Source: Dipteronia dyeriana (taxonomy: Eukaryota; Streptophyta; Magnoliopsida; Sapindales; Sapindaceae). Taken from it: DNA of 64,000 bases. How positions within the stretch are numbered: position 1 is the stretch's first letter; the number at the start of each line of letters is the position of its first letter. Made by a program: the position numbers and the translations under genes. The notes under the pieces are model-generated. The model was not told where the DNA came from, searched no databases, and saw only the letters and a program-made list of their open reading frames with translations. Where the stretch lies: the NCBI GenBank assembly GCA_032871835.1, contig CM065295.1, positions 66,892,687 to 66,956,686 of the forward strand, written 5' to 3'. Shown in pieces: positions 1 through 12,619 of this stretch.

Positions 1-67
1 ATACAGCTCTTATAAGAGTGTAATATAATCCATATGATAAATCACGCAACTTTTTCATAATGAGTTT

Positions 68-1558
68 CTAGCCTAAATTATGGGAAGTAATGCACAGATA
101 TTCAATATTCTTATCATTTATGGTTTCTATGTGAAATCCAGTAAATCGTATATCCTTGAAACTTAGTAGATTTCTTCTGGATCTACTTGAATATAAAGCA
201 TCATTGATACATATTTTAGTATTGTTTGGTACTAATATCATGGCTCTACCGGAGCCTTCTATCAGATCTACTGGACCTGATATTGTATTAACATTTGCCT
301 TAAGCAAAGTTAAATTCAGAAAGTATTTATGATTCCGTAAAATCATATTTGTCGTTGCATTATCGGCTAGACATATATCTCATGTACCTTGCTTTTCAAT
401 ATTACTCAATTTATCGTTTAGAGACATATTTGTTGTACTTCACAAAGAAAAAATAAAATGTATATTAGATAGAGTGATCAAAAGTATATATTATATAAGG
501 ACTATTTACATAAGTATTTCATATGATAACAAAAGTATTACAAATAGTACTTAATTGGTATGGATATTTTCATCACCAATTGAAGTGGTCATTTTATCAT
601 TTGGGTCATCTAGAAAATCAAAAACATTAAAGTGGGTAATATCCATAAAATCCGAATCCTCCATGAAGTTGGTTTCAGGATTCTTTCCATTTTCCTTTTC
701 CTTTGATCAATGCTTGATAAAGCTCAACCAAATATTTGGGTGTACGGTATGTACGTGACCAATGATTATGACAGCCACATCTGAAACATACATCATCATC
801 TTTCTTAGACCCATTTTGGATACTCTTTCCTTTATTTGGCCTGACTTTATTAATATTCTGCTTCTGATGAATGTTTTGATTATAACCAACCGGATTAGAA
901 TAATCATATGCTCTTCCACGACCCTGACCACGACCATGGTAAGGACTACGACTACGACCACAGTAAGGACTACGATTACGAACACGACCATAATTATGTC
1001 CCCCAATCATATTAGCATTCACTTATGGGAATGCTGTTAAGCCGATCGGGACGTGATTCATGATTTTTTATTAAAAACTCGTTATTTTTCTCTGTAACCA
1101 AGAGACATGAGATTAACTCTGAATATTTTGATAATCGACGTTCTCGATATTGCTGCTGTAATATCATGTTTGAGGCATGAAATGTTGTAAATGTTTTTTC
1201 TAACATATCATTTTATGTTACATCCTGGCCACACAATTTCAACTGTGTAGCGATTTTGAATAAAACATAATTATATTCAGAGACTGACCTATAGTCTTGA
1301 AAACGTAAATGTTACAACTGACACCTAGCATTTGGTAATGCAACATCGTGTTGGTTATCAAATCGGTCTTTTAATTTTTGCCATAGAACTTCCGGTTCCG
1401 TGACAGTTAGGTATTGGGTTTTTAGATCTTCATGTAGATGGCGGCGGATAATGACCAACAGTGGGCTTGTCTTGTTCTGTTGCCTCATCCCCTTCTTCAA
1501 TGGTGTAATACAAGCCTTCTGATTTTAAAAATAGTTTGGCGTCAATTACCCAGGACAT
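68..1558 (-). pseudogene. Ty1/copia gag-protease fragment, degenerate
   Basis: Retrotransposon capsid (gag, UBN2-like) followed by the start of the protease domain, reading right to left. The likely ATG is at 1558. Pieces at 1312-1500 (LRHHLHEDLKT-like region) and 1012-1206 (TFHASN and QQQYRER motifs, typical of plant copia gag) are followed by an Arg/Gly-rich stretch and a zinc knuckle at 675-1022. The knuckle reads CFRCGCHNHWSRTY, so the last Cys of the CX2CX4HX4C motif is replaced by Tyr. Residues at 68-346 match the copia protease region (ALYSS.SRRNLLSFKDI). The frame is broken several times between the pieces, and reverse transcriptase and integrase would lie beyond the left edge. The family call is confident from motifs; the lineage within copia is not resolved. 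It is not expected to make functional protein. Confidence 0.85.
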
Positions 1559-1599
1559 TTAGTTGTCCCTAGATACTTATAGTGCAACAAACTTCAAGC

Positions 1600-2035
1600 T
1601 TGTAAGTTTTGACATTTTAATAGCTTATGGTTATCTGAAAATCACAATCGGAGTCAGAACTTCTGGTCTAATAAAAATCAGAGGAATTTAAAATTTCAGA
1701 TATATAAAGGAATATTTGTGAGTAAATAAATCTAAAAGTTTCATGTTCCAGTAATGATAAATAAATCCATACACTTCAGGTTTTTGGATGAGTGACCAAA
1801 TTGTTTAAATAAAAATTACGTTAAAATAAATAAATTGTGAGAAAGTAAATTGCGTAAAAATAAAATGGGATAAACGAAATCCAGAACTACAGATTCTGGT
1901 ATTGATATATAAAAATCTAGAAACTTCAGGTTCTAGTAATAATAAATTCAGAAGCTTCGGTAAATAAATATAGGAACTTCAGGTTCCGGTGGTAATAAAT
2001 TCAAAAGCTTCAGGTTCTAGAAACATCAACATCGT
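1600..2035. repeat. Degenerate short repeats upstream of the copia gag
   Basis: A motif close to aacttcaggttctag followed by taataataaat recurs with irregular spacing (for example near 1770, 1920, 1975 and 2010). It lies just upstream of gag on the minus strand, so it may be the leader or LTR edge of that element, but no clean LTR boundary is visible. Confidence 0.5.
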
Positions 2036-2165
2036 GTTGATTACATGTTATAATTAAATTGAAATAACATATAAAGCAATAAATATTAATTACAACATAA
2101 AATATTAAATAAACAAAAGCAAGAAGACAAGAGAGATGAGAGATATACACGTTAACAAGTGAAAC

Positions 2166-2187
2166 CATATATATATATATATATATT
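2166..2187. repeat. (TA)n microsatellite
   Basis: Uninterrupted AT dinucleotide run. The overlapping short reading frame is not supported as a gene. Confidence 0.9.
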
Positions 2188-2457
2188 GTATTGATTTCTA
2201 GTATGTTCAAACATTACAATAGAATGACTTTTTATAGTTAAGTAAACATGAGGGGTGTTATTATAATTTACCCATATATGCATTGCTGTCTTCCACACAT
2301 GGTAACATTATTCATAAACTGACATGTGTATTATGTGTCATTTAAGTACCAATCCACTTGGGTGTATAGTGGAAAGCCACATTTACAACATTAACATATA
2401 TACTTTTTACACATAAAATCATTTACATATGGAGAAATATTTGCACTATTGGAGATG

Positions 2458-2903
2458 TTAAGAACATCTCCAGTATAAATATGTATTTTTGAGTTTCAAA
2501 ATAGTGTAACATCATTATTTCTATTCATTATGGGCTTACTTTTGAAAAAAATTAGAGAAATACATATTTACATATTCAGTGTAATTATTTAAAGTCAAAT
2601 ATATATCTATTTTATGACCAATCATAATAAAACAATTATTACATTTTCTGTCTTCTTTTATTTTACAATTAAATGGGTTTTAATATTTTTGGTGGAAAGA
2701 GTTAGAAATCCTAATCAACATTTTTAGGAGAATTTATAAAATTAGAAGCTCAACTCCATATTCTCTAATTATTATTTTTTCCATATCATCTCCATATTCA
2801 ACTTAGATAATTACAATGAATAGAGTTTTTCTAACTCTTTTAGTATCTATCATATGTGACACTCTATTTTCTCCAAATGCATAATAACATTGAAGATGCT
2901 CTA
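2458..2903. mobile_element. MITE with aGaRCATCTcCA-type inverted ends
   Basis: The left end reads aagaacatctccagtata. The right end, complemented, reads tagagcatcttcaatgtta. This matches the common plant MITE terminus in which AGAGCATCTCCA-like ends face each other. The body is AT-rich and non-coding. Superfamily and target duplication are not resolved. Confidence 0.5.
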
Positions 2904-4439
2904 ATGTAAATAATCTAATATTTTATTTTAATGAATTTTTTAGAGTTAATTGTTATGATACATGTTAATTATCTATCAAATTTGATGATTTGAAAAACAT
3001 TTATTTTGAATTAAAATACTTATTAATTCATTATTAAAAATAAAAATAATAATTCAAATATAGTTAATATTATACTTGATTGAAAGATATCAATAAAATA
3101 TTTCTAAAGGTATAATTTTTATAGTGATTATCTTTATGAATTGAAAGTTATATTAAATTAATTGAGTTTGGTTAAATTTTTTGAAAAGTAGATAGGAGAG
3201 ATAAAATAATATTATTTAATGTGAATACTGAAATAATAAGTATTTTAATTCAAAAAAAAATGGAAAAAGTTTTTTTAATTAAAAAAAAAAATTGTCGGTG
3301 GATAAACTCTTCCAAACGGGACACTTATTGTTTAGGAAAGTTAGTTTTCTAATATAAAAAAAATCATCTAGAATGTTTAGTTTCCTTAAAATAAAACATT
3401 TCTATTTACTAGTGTATCAAACCATGCAATGCACGGGCTTTATTATTTTAAATACGTTGGTTAAAATAATTTGTAGTACGCAAATTCAAAATTGAATATG
3501 TTTAAACGTAAAAACAAGTATTGAAGATGAATGTCTTACAATTATTTTTAGATGCTACACTTTTACCATTAAAGAGATTTTTTCACAAATTTTTTTCTAC
3601 AAACACTATCAATAAATTAATTAATCAAGATAAAAAAAATAAACAACTTATATTATATTTAGAAGATAATCCAAATTCATATTTTTGTGATTTTGTTATG
3701 TTGCACAAAATTTACTTTAAAATTTAAAATTATTTTGAGATATGTTTATGCTATTTATCGGGCCACTTCGAATAAGAACGCCAACCATTAAATAACATTA
3801 ATTTATAAAAAATATATATAATATCACATTTAATAACTACAAATTGGCTCAACAACTCCACCTCTAATCTCATTGTTGTCATTTGAGCCACCTCATAATT
3901 GCTTTCCTCAATCAGCATATGCAAACCATCTTCATCTTTGAATCTCTCACAAGAATTCTACTAAATCTAGAAGTTTAAATGAAGAATATTTTTTTAAAAA
4001 TTAAAAACACATTATAAACAAATAACCTTTAATAAAATAATTTACAGTGCTTTTCCATGTTAAACTCGCTGTCTAAAAATTTCTCCATAATATACTGGTA
4101 TGTTATTTATAAGAATTAATGTTTATATCAACAATAAAAATAAAAAAGCAAGAATAAAATGATACAAACGAAAGTATAATTACAAAGCAAAACGAAGCTT
4201 ATATATTTAGAAATCTTATTTTGAAAGCGGGAACAAAATGCTACAAATGAAACGTTATAATGATTGCTTATATATATATATAATAGGAAAATAGAGACCG
4301 GAAAAATGACGGAGGAATAGATTAAATAATAATTTAATACCTAGAGATTTTGGTTACTGCATACTCTTCTTCTTGCAAATGAGTGGACGTTCTCGACTTT
4401 CTCGCCATCCTAATGCTTCATCGAAGGATGAAATTGTAG
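2904..4439. other. AT-rich intergenic DNA, no gene seen
   Basis: Homopolymer-rich non-coding DNA. A 68-codon frame at 3521-3727 has no recognisable motif and is not supported. A TGCAATGCA palindrome inside catgcaatgcacggg (about 3423-3437) resembles a word that is common in decayed plant transposons, but no element boundary is visible. Confidence 0.6.
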
Positions 4440-4905
4440 AAGGTTAAATTATTATTTTATAGAAAGTGGTACTGAAAAATGAAAAGTTGGAAATTAGAGA
4501 GTTAATTAATTTAAAGTTATAAGCATTATATTGAGTAATGGAATGTTATTTATTGCATGAATATTAATTGCTTGATCTTTTTCTCTTAAAAAAAACAAAC
4601 TATGTTATTACAATTAATAATAATTTAATGTCATATATTTCATTATTGTTTTATAGAAACCAAAAAATGAATGGTTAGAAAATGGAAGTTATTTAATTTA
4701 AAATTATAAAAACTATATATATTAAAGGAATTTTATTTATTGGCATATTGTAGGAATATAAATGACTCTAATGTAACTTTTCATTATCTTTTTATAGAAA
4801 TTGAAAAGTCAATGATTAAAAAATGGAGGGTTATTTAATTTAAATTTATTAAATTTAAATTAAAGGAATGTTATTTACTGTACGAATATAAATGCTACAT
4901 GTCGG
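4440..4905. repeat. Three degenerate tandem copies of a 130-190 bp unit
   Basis: The pattern tttatagaaa, tgaaaa, gttatttaatttaaa, aaaggaatgttatttattg, gaatataaatg recurs at about 4456-4575, 4655-4770 and 4790-4900 with indels between copies. It is non-coding and its origin is unknown. Confidence 0.55.
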
Positions 4906-4979
4906 TTTTTGGCTCAAAAAGACTATTATATATACATATAGAGTAAGAGCATATCCACTACAATGGTATTTGAGTGTGT

Positions 4980-5854
4980 TAAGGGTGGACATGAGTTGGT
5001 TTGGGTTGGGTTTGACTATACCCAATTCAACCCATTATTTAATCGGGTTAGTTTTTTATAACCCATACCAAACCAATTATAAGTTGAAACCAAACCAAAC
5101 AAAGTCATAAAAATCGGTTTAGTTCGGTTTGGTTTGATGGTTTAAACAAATAATTACATTATTTTTTATTTGACCAATTATATTAATATCAATATAAATA
5201 TTAAGTAGTTAAACTCATTATCAATAAGATAAATAACAACTGCATTTAACTCGAGTGAAGAATAGTAATCATTAAAAAAAATCAAGTGTAGATTGTCTAA
5301 ATTATAAAATAAAACTAAATCCTTTATGCTTCTAAATCAATAATATCCATTGGGACCACCACCGTCCAAGTAACCACTTGAAGTTGAAGTTCACTTCTTT
5401 TTTTTGACCTTCGGTTCACTCCTTGTTGCATTGACATTGATCCTAGACAATTAGTTAGTGCCTTCATATGAGATGAATTATGAATAGCTTTGAGAAGAAA
5501 GACAACTAGACAAGAGTGAGAACTTAGAATTTGAAAAACGGCTGTAAATAAATATTATGTAAAATTAGGTTGACTTTAGTTTTCTATTTTTTATTTTTAA
5601 CTAGTAATTCTTTTTTAAAAGATTTTATCTGATATATTAATTAATAATTTATATATATATATATATATATATGTAATGATTTGAGTTGAGTTATACAGGT
5701 TGATAAAACATAACCCACAAACCAACTCAAACCAAATAGGTTACTCAAAAGCGACCTAATCGTTTTTTTTTATTTACCAAACCCAAACAAAACCGACTAA
5801 GTCGGTTTGGTTTGGGTGGGTTGATCGGGTTGGTTGTTTGGGTGCCTACCCCTA
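4980..5854. mobile_element. Non-autonomous hAT-like element, rich in GGTTTGGTT repeats
   Basis: The ends taagggtggaca and, complemented from the right, taggggtaggca resemble the plant TAGGGGTGGGCA hAT terminus. Subterminal DNA is made of ggtttgggttggg-like words at both ends, in opposite orientation. The flanks agtgtgt and agtactgt may be a decayed 8-bp target duplication. The reading frame inside (4892-5110) is a by-product of these repeats. Confidence 0.5.
5649..5673. repeat. (TA)n microsatellite
   Basis: A run of alternating TA inside the hAT-like insert. Confidence 0.85.
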
Positions 5855-6279
5855 AGTACTGTTAATGCTATAATTTGATATAAAGTGAAAAAAAAATGCT
5901 CCAATGCAATGTCAAATGTTGTACTAAATTTGACATACGTTATTCTTTGTGTCAGATTTGGCACAAAGAATAGCATATATCAAATTTGACACAACAATAA
6001 ATGTTATTTTTTTAATTACAAAAATACTATTGTATAACTATATTGAATGGATTAATTACTGACTTTTATAATTTTAATTAATAAAAATATTATATAAATT
6101 GAATGCATTAATTATATTTATTGATTTCTATAATTTTAATTAATAAAAAAAATAAAAATAGTATTTCAAATAGAATTATGCATTGAAGTACAATACTAAA
6201 ATGATTTGCCAAATATAGTATTTTACTATTTTTTGTACCAAATTTAGCATTGACATTAACATATGCATTGGAGATGGTC

Positions 6280-6447
6280 TAATGCTACATTGTATAAATT
6301 TTGTGTCCAAATCTAGTGTCCAAATGATGTGGTAACAATCTAGTCCATACATTTAATTCATGCAAATCTAATCCAATTTAAATGAATGAACTGGATTGTT
6401 ATCACATCATTTGGACGTCAAATTTGGATAAAGTTGCATTACTCATG
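6280..6447. mobile_element. Small fold-back MITE
   Basis: The arm gtccaaatgatgtggtaacaatc (about 6317-6340) faces ggattgttatcacatcatttggac near 6393-6417. Looser pairing continues outward to taatgctac on the left and gttgcatta on the right. It abuts the right end of the preceding MITE. Confidence 0.5.
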
Positions 6448-7304
6448 TATATATATATATAATACTTCAAAAAAATACTTAATATTTAAAATCAATTTAT
6501 TCACTATGCCATTAATTATGATATTGCATATTGATTACTTATAGATATTTAATTTATGATATATATATATATATATTATTATTATTATTAAAATTTATTA
6601 CACTTAATAGCTTTGGTAAAAAATTAAAAAAGAATTTATGGATTGTCTTTTAATAATAATAATAATAATACTACTACTTAATAATTAAAACTTAATTATG
6701 ATAATGGTCTAGAGAATTTATTCACTATTCCATTAATTATCCTGTCTCTTGATTATCTATTTGATATGTGATTTATGGAAAAAAATTATTTTATTAATTT
6801 TTTTTACAATTATTAGTAATTACTTAGCAGCAAAAACTTTATTGCTCTTTGAGACTCCATTATACTATATTTTATAAATATTGATATAATTATATATTAT
6901 TCATCAAGCATTAAAGGAAAAATATATGATTTGATAATAGTAACAGTTCTCAATAAATCTAGAAAATCAATCGGGTATTGGAAAAAATGAAGGGTTGAAT
7001 ATAATTTTAAAAATATTAATTAATGATCAAGCCTTCTCATGTTGACATGTGCCATAATAATATATTATTCATCAAGCATTAAAGGGAATATATAGGATTT
7101 AATGTATAGGATTTAATAATAGTAATAAATTTTATTAATGACCATAATTGAGGATTTAATGATAGTAAAATTCTATTAACCGATTTTATAATTGATTTTT
7201 AAACAATTAATAACAATTAATATTCATAATTGTAATAAAAGTGTCAATTCACCTACTTTGTTAAGATATTTGAGGATCGAATTTAGATTATTCCACACAC
7301 ACAC

Positions 7305-7355
<51 letters not shown>

Positions 7356-7933
7356 AGTTATTACAATTCATAAAAAAAAGTATTTTTGAGTAAATTTGGG
7401 TGTATTTAGATGTTTTATAATTATGCAACGTTTATTCTTAAATGAATAAATTTATATTTTAAAAAAGAAATAAACGAATGAATTTAAATCTAAAGCTCCC
7501 TCACGAGAACACGTAACGCTGTGATGGTCAGCTTTTATGTATTATATAGATTAGGAAATAGGATTGGAAAAGAATAAAAATATGGGATATTTAATTATGA
7601 TAGTCTTAATTAAATAAAGATTTATTTTAATACAATTTTAATAAGATTTAAATTGTGAATCATTGTAGGACTGTAATTGTATATCCAATAAGGATTCAAA
7701 CTTCTTCTCTTGAATGTTATAAATAAATGCCATTATTTGAAGAGAGGTGGAAGAAAAATAAGCTAGTAATTCTTATTTGAGTGATAAAATCAAATTTTCT
7801 TTTCTTGAGATCTAATCTTTTTTCTCAAGAGCTTGAAGAAGTATTGATTCAAGGAATAAGAAACTCACATTTGTGTAAAGATCGAAATATCAAGTGGTTG
7901 ATATGCACCAAAGACATGTACATAATATACAAC
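6448..7933. other. AT-rich intergenic DNA; possible LTR-like promoter patch
   Basis: No supported gene. It contains TAA-type trinucleotide runs (6577-6590, 6652-6670). Around 7720-7735 a ttataaataaa TATA-like box precedes a purine-rich stretch, which could be a relic LTR or a minimal promoter, but neither ends nor a target duplication are visible. Confidence 0.5.
7293..7351. repeat. (CA)n(TA)n compound microsatellite
   Basis: Six CA units are followed by about 22 TA units. The overlapping 65-codon frame is just translation of the microsatellite and is not a gene. Confidence 0.9.
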
Positions 7934-8209
7934 TTAGGCTCTGTTTGTTGCCTGTGACTGGGATTGGATTGGACTATGTTAGTCCTAAACCCGTGTTTGA
8001 CAACCGTATGAGACTGAGATTTTATCTCCCAATAGTATCCAACAGTCCCATTAACATGAGATTAAATAAACCCACATATACTGGTGGGTTTATTAGTCTT
8101 GGGACTAAAACCATCTTTTTTTTTCTATCATTTATTTTCATTTTTTTTAATTTATAATAATTTCATACATAAGTTGTAATTTAATTTATTCTTAGATTCA
8201 TTTATGTTT

Positions 8210-9096
8210 TGTTGACGTTGATTTCTGGATCGTATTAAAAAAACCAACAAGGATTGGATTTTGGCTATCAATTCAAAGAGAAAGAGATTTTAGAGAGAGT
8301 AACCAAGACACAAGTTTTACGTGGTAAAACTCCGATGACCGGAGAAACGTCCACGGGTGGTTGAAGGATCAACCAATCCAAAATCCACTATGAAAATATG
8401 ATGTTTACAAGCTCTCGATCTCTCTTTTTCTCTCTGTATTTTTCTGTTGCTTGCTGTGTGTATATTCTTTTTTGATGAGATTATAGGTCTATTTATATAT
8501 TTATAGAGCCCTAATCTGCCTTGTACAAGTAATTGATCTTTGTATTTAATTAGAATTATTTATTTGCTGGATGTTGATTGTCTTTTTTCCTGTTTCGAAG
8601 TCTTGTATGGAAGTCGATTGAGATTCTAGTAGTGCAGTCCAATTTGGACTTGTTTCTTTATAAGAATGTAGTTTTTGTAACGAAATCAAGTTGTTTTCTG
8701 ATTGGGGACTCTTCTAGCTCAGTATTCTGTTTTCTCTGAGATTCCTTCCTGATGGATATCTTCGTGTATTTTGTAACTTAATCCGTGTGAACTAAGCACT
8801 AAGTTTCTTATTCGGTTTTCATGTTTATCCCGAGTAAGAACAACACTTGCTGGTCCCGAGTAGCACCTTTTGAGCCCGAGTAGAAGATGCATTTCTGCTA
8901 ACCCCGAGTACGTTTAATTGATTCGGAGTAGTTTAGTTGATCCCGATCAGGTCTTGCCATACTACTTGTTTACTCGGGATTCTTCTCTTTAATGATGCCT
9001 TGTAGGATGTTTCCTGAGTGCCTATTTGGGCGTCCACCTGGCAATTTTCTCCCTCTTGTCGATGACGTGTATGCTTGGTAGAATTCACATACGACA
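8210..9096 (-). repeat. 3' LTR of element 1
   Basis: 887 bp, TG...CA, preceded on its outer side by TSD tgttt. On the minus strand a TATA-like stretch (tctatttatatatttatag, about 8491-8509, read in complement) is followed downstream by two adjacent hairpins at 8314-8344. Confidence 0.93.
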
Positions 9097-9107
9097 ATGC
9101 CCCCTTA
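9097..9107 (-). promoter_or_regulatory. Polypurine tract of element 1
   Basis: The minus strand reads ttaagggggcat directly before the 3' LTR (TGTCG...). This is the expected position and composition for priming plus-strand DNA synthesis. Confidence 0.75.
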
Positions 9108-9591
9108 AAATATTTTTGCAGAATAAAATTTTGTTTCGGGCAAGAATATTTTAATCATCTCAATTTTTTATTTGTGCCAGAGTAAACGTCTTATCATAAT
9201 GGCGTGTCTTAATGGTGACCCTACAAATTCGATTCGTCGCCTCATGCGAGATCTTCTTTGACGGTGATGTTTCAGCGTCTAATGTCTAACGCTAGTTCTT
9301 TTCTCGGCACGTGTCCTATGCCTCTTTGTTCTACGATGTCATTTATGAGAAAACGACACACGCGTTTCCCCGAGCGCTGCCTATGTCATCAAAACTCATC
9401 ATTTTTTCTCCCGCCTAGAAGTTCTAGGGTTTCGTGCCGCTATTTCCTTTAAATTCTTCACTGTGAGTAAGTATTGGCTCATTCTGAAAACTTTGAGAAA
9501 ACCATAGATTTTTCTTGCCAGCCCTAACTTTGCAGCGAATCGCTCTCCGTAGAAGATTTTGCACCAGTTTTCCTGTTCAAGGTTAGTAACG

Positions 9592-12493
9592 ATGGACCCA
9601 TCTTCCCGTCATCATCTTTTTAACGTTGCTCTTGACGAACTAGACCGGGGAAATTTCTGACTGGTTTCCTGTATTCTTTGGTTACTGGGGGAAATCCCTG
9701 AAGGAGAACCTCCATTTTTAGGAGTCGATATCTCTGGGCTTTACTCTGATGTTGAATTTTCTGTGTCTAGTTCTGATTCTTCGTCCAATTCTGATTCTTC
9801 ATCCAGTTCTGAATCTGATGTTTCTAATCACAGGGTACCTTTACGAAGGATGGGTAAACATCAGAGCAAAAGTAAAGTACGCAAGCACGGCTCGGGCAGC
9901 GTTCCGATAAGGGAGCAGGCTGTCAACGAGAACGTTGAGGCATCTGGGGTGTCTTGCCTTACATTTACTGCTGAACGTCCGAGTGGGTTCGATACTGAGC
10001 AGAATGTGGTCGGGCCTGCTGAAATAGAGAAGTATCGCTCCCGATTCAACTTGCCCCGACTCGGTTACTTTGGTTCATGCCGGTGATAGAGCTGCATGGA
10101 ATCCTCCATCGGGCATGGTGGTGATTTATGGATCCATGCTTTACTGCGGTGTCACACTTCCTTTTCAGCCATTTATAGCCTGGTTTCTGGCTGAAGCAGG
10201 AATCGCTCCGGCTCAGCTGGCCCCGAACAGCTACAGAATCTTAATGTGCATGTGGAACATATATATCCGGATGAACCTTTCACCGCCGTCCCCCAATGAA
10301 ATTAGGCATTTCTTTACATTGAGGCAATCGGGCAAGACGGGGACCTATTTTCTCATGTCTAAATCCATCAGACTGCTGGATCCCCGAGGGGACAAAAGTG
10401 AGTCAGGATGTAGACATTTCTGAAGACCCTAAGAAGAAGGGTTTTATATGGGGATTCCCTACATCCAACAAGTTCTGGAAGAATAATTATTTTTTTACAA
10501 GAGAGAGTCTCGGGCTTGATGTCACCGTCAGGACCGGGGATGTTCGAACGGTGTTAAAAGTCCCACGATTCTTTTGTTCCCCCGAAGCATGGAACAAGAA
10601 GGAAATTGAATATAGTGATAACGAGCTAACCAGACTTACTCGGGCGACAGTTCGCACACTGGAGAAGAGAAGCAAGACTTATCTCTTCGTTGAGTCGAAG
10701 ATGATTGAACTCGGTTTCTTTAAACAGATTTCAAGCCAGCGCAGGCGATGTAAGTGGCTTTTTGCAACCTTCTTCTATTGTAATTTTCTGCTTTTCGTTT
10801 CCTGACAATTTGTTTTTAAAGTGTACGATACAGACATCATCAGCGATCTTCAGGCTCGCCAGGTGAAGTCAATTCTTCAGGCAAGCAGGAAAGTGGCTTC
10901 TCGTCAGAGCAATGAAGGCATCGCTCCGCCTGAGTCTGACAAGGAGATTGACGTTACGGCAGAGCAGAACCCTGGGCATGTTCAGCCGACCGCTGAGGAG
11001 ACTGGTGGTCCGAGTGTCCCGAGTGAGCCGACTGATACTCAACTGCCTGATAATAAGGAGAGGTAGTGTGGGGGTCCTGGTGAGGAGCCTGTTGGGCTGT
11101 CAAAAATCGGTGAAGGCGGTTATGCCTATATGAGTCAAGTGTCTGCAGGTACCAGCTTCTTTGAATCTTTTCGAGATGATGTCCAGAAAAATCCTGCTGC
11201 TGATCTTAGCTTCCACCGTTCTCAGGGTGAGAAACGGAAGGCACTCAGCTCCCCGACTCGTCCACTGAAAGTCCCTTGGGTGGTCTCATTTATTGATTCC
11301 AGCGATGAAGATGTTGCAGATGATATTCCCTCGAGCGTTGGTAATTGAGCGTCAGTAAATGCGGCAGCGCCAGAACCGGACAGGGCTTCCCCTACCCCTA
11401 AGGTCAGAAATCTGGGGGCTGAACCCTCCGGGGTTCCTTCATATCCCACCCCCCGGGATATGCTGCGGGAGATGTCCTCCGGTCAGGCTTTCATTGGGGA
11501 AAACTGTTAGAGCAGTTTTTGGGATGACTCCATGACCTAACGTCTTCAAAATGTCTTCAACGGTGCATCTTATGTAAGTTATCTGGCTTCTTTAATGTTT
11601 TACTTGTTTGCCAGATTTCTAATCGTATTCTTTTACAGATGGTGGCCGAATTTGCTGAGCTAATTCAGACGCAACAACATCAAGCTGATCGAATAAGGCG
11701 TCTGGATGCTCAGCTGAAGGAAAGTGAGGAGGGCCATGTTCGGGCCAAAGCGGCTTATCAGCAAGAGGTCGGCTCTGTACAAATATTTGCCGACCACTAT
11801 CTGGCGAAGCAAGTCTAGGCCGAGGAAAGAGCTTATTCGGCAGAAGAGAAAGCAACATCACTTCAGAACTTATTATCTTCTGCTCAGGAATCTATGCTCA
11901 AGGCCGAGCAGGAAGCGGAGCAGTCTAAGTCGGTGTATAAGCGGAAAATTAAAGATTTAGAGCGCCAATCGTTGACTGTCGAGTCCTTATCCCGAGAGGC
12001 CAGGCTGGAACTTGAAGTTCAAGGAGTAGATCGTTTCAAGAGATCCCTTGCCTACGATGCTCTTCTCCTTCAGGAGTTTCAACGAGGGTTGGTTTCAGCT
12101 GGTGAATTTTTTAAAGTCAAGAATCGGGAAACTGAGAAGGCCCGAACCAATTGGGAGCTGTCAATTAAACATCATATGGATCGGTCATTGGAGTCTCTTC
12201 AAACTCAGATGAAGGAATGGTGAGCTTACTGCCGTAGCCGAGGCAATGAGCCCCATCCTATGCATTTAGAGATTCCATCCGACCACTCTCTCTCAACCTT
12301 CTATGCCAGTTAAGAGTCTGTCGTGAAGGGTGTGGAGCCTAATGTCGGACCGATCCCAGGAGAGGATTACAACCAATGGATGGATGACTCAGTCGACACA
12401 ATTGCTTGGCCTTCTAACGAAAGTCTGCTCTGCGAATACGAAATGGTGCCAGACCCTAGTATTGGCAAGGGCTTGAAATCCTCACAACCTTAA
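9592..12493 (+). pseudogene. Antisense spliced gene of element 1 (Transposase_28-like plus coiled coil)
   Basis: An open frame opposite to gag-pol, between integrase and 3' LTR. It starts at ATG 9592 and ends at TAA 12491-12493. Two introns look real: 10750-10821 (gtaagt...aaag) and 11574-11638 (gtaagt...ttttacag); both leave the frame intact when removed. The N-terminus has a Ser/Asp run (9760-9825). The middle (about 10020-10560; LPFQPFIAWFLAEAGIAPAQL and GFIWGFPTSNKFWKN) resembles the plant Putative gypsy type transposon domain, PF04195. The C-terminus (11639-12220) is a Gln/Glu/Lys-rich coiled coil. Breaks: TGA at 9658, shifts near 10050-10085 and 10395, stops at 11064, 11346, about 11507, about 11539, 11816 and 12221. 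Antisense extra ORFs are known in TAT-lineage elements (for example maize Grande gene 23); their role is not established. Confidence 0.75.
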
Positions 12494-12619
12494 TTTTTGT
12501 AGAATCGTAGAAATCTTTGATTCTTTTTTTTAAGGAATTTGTAACCCTTCTTTAAATCAAAAAAATTTCAAAATTTTCTAAATGATTGATTTGCTTTGAT
12601 CACTTAACTTCTTGATTGT

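Larger units (their letters stand above)
4945..6283. mobile_element. MITE (outer), interrupted by a hAT-like insertion
   Basis: The left end agagcatatccactacaatgg faces the right end cattggagatggtctaatg. These are imperfect inverted copies of the AGAGCATCTCCAATG-type terminus. After removal of the insert at 4980-5854 about 460 bp remains, including a hairpin near 5938-5978 (attctttgtg facing cacaaagaat). Confidence 0.45.

Noticed and set aside
3521..3727. 68-codon ORF in AT-rich DNA
   Set aside because: Its composition follows the local AT richness; no motif, neighbour or promoter supports it.
9258..9452. Short plus-strand ORF near the 3' LTR of element 1
   Set aside because: No domain and no continuity with the antisense gene, whose start at 9592 fits better.
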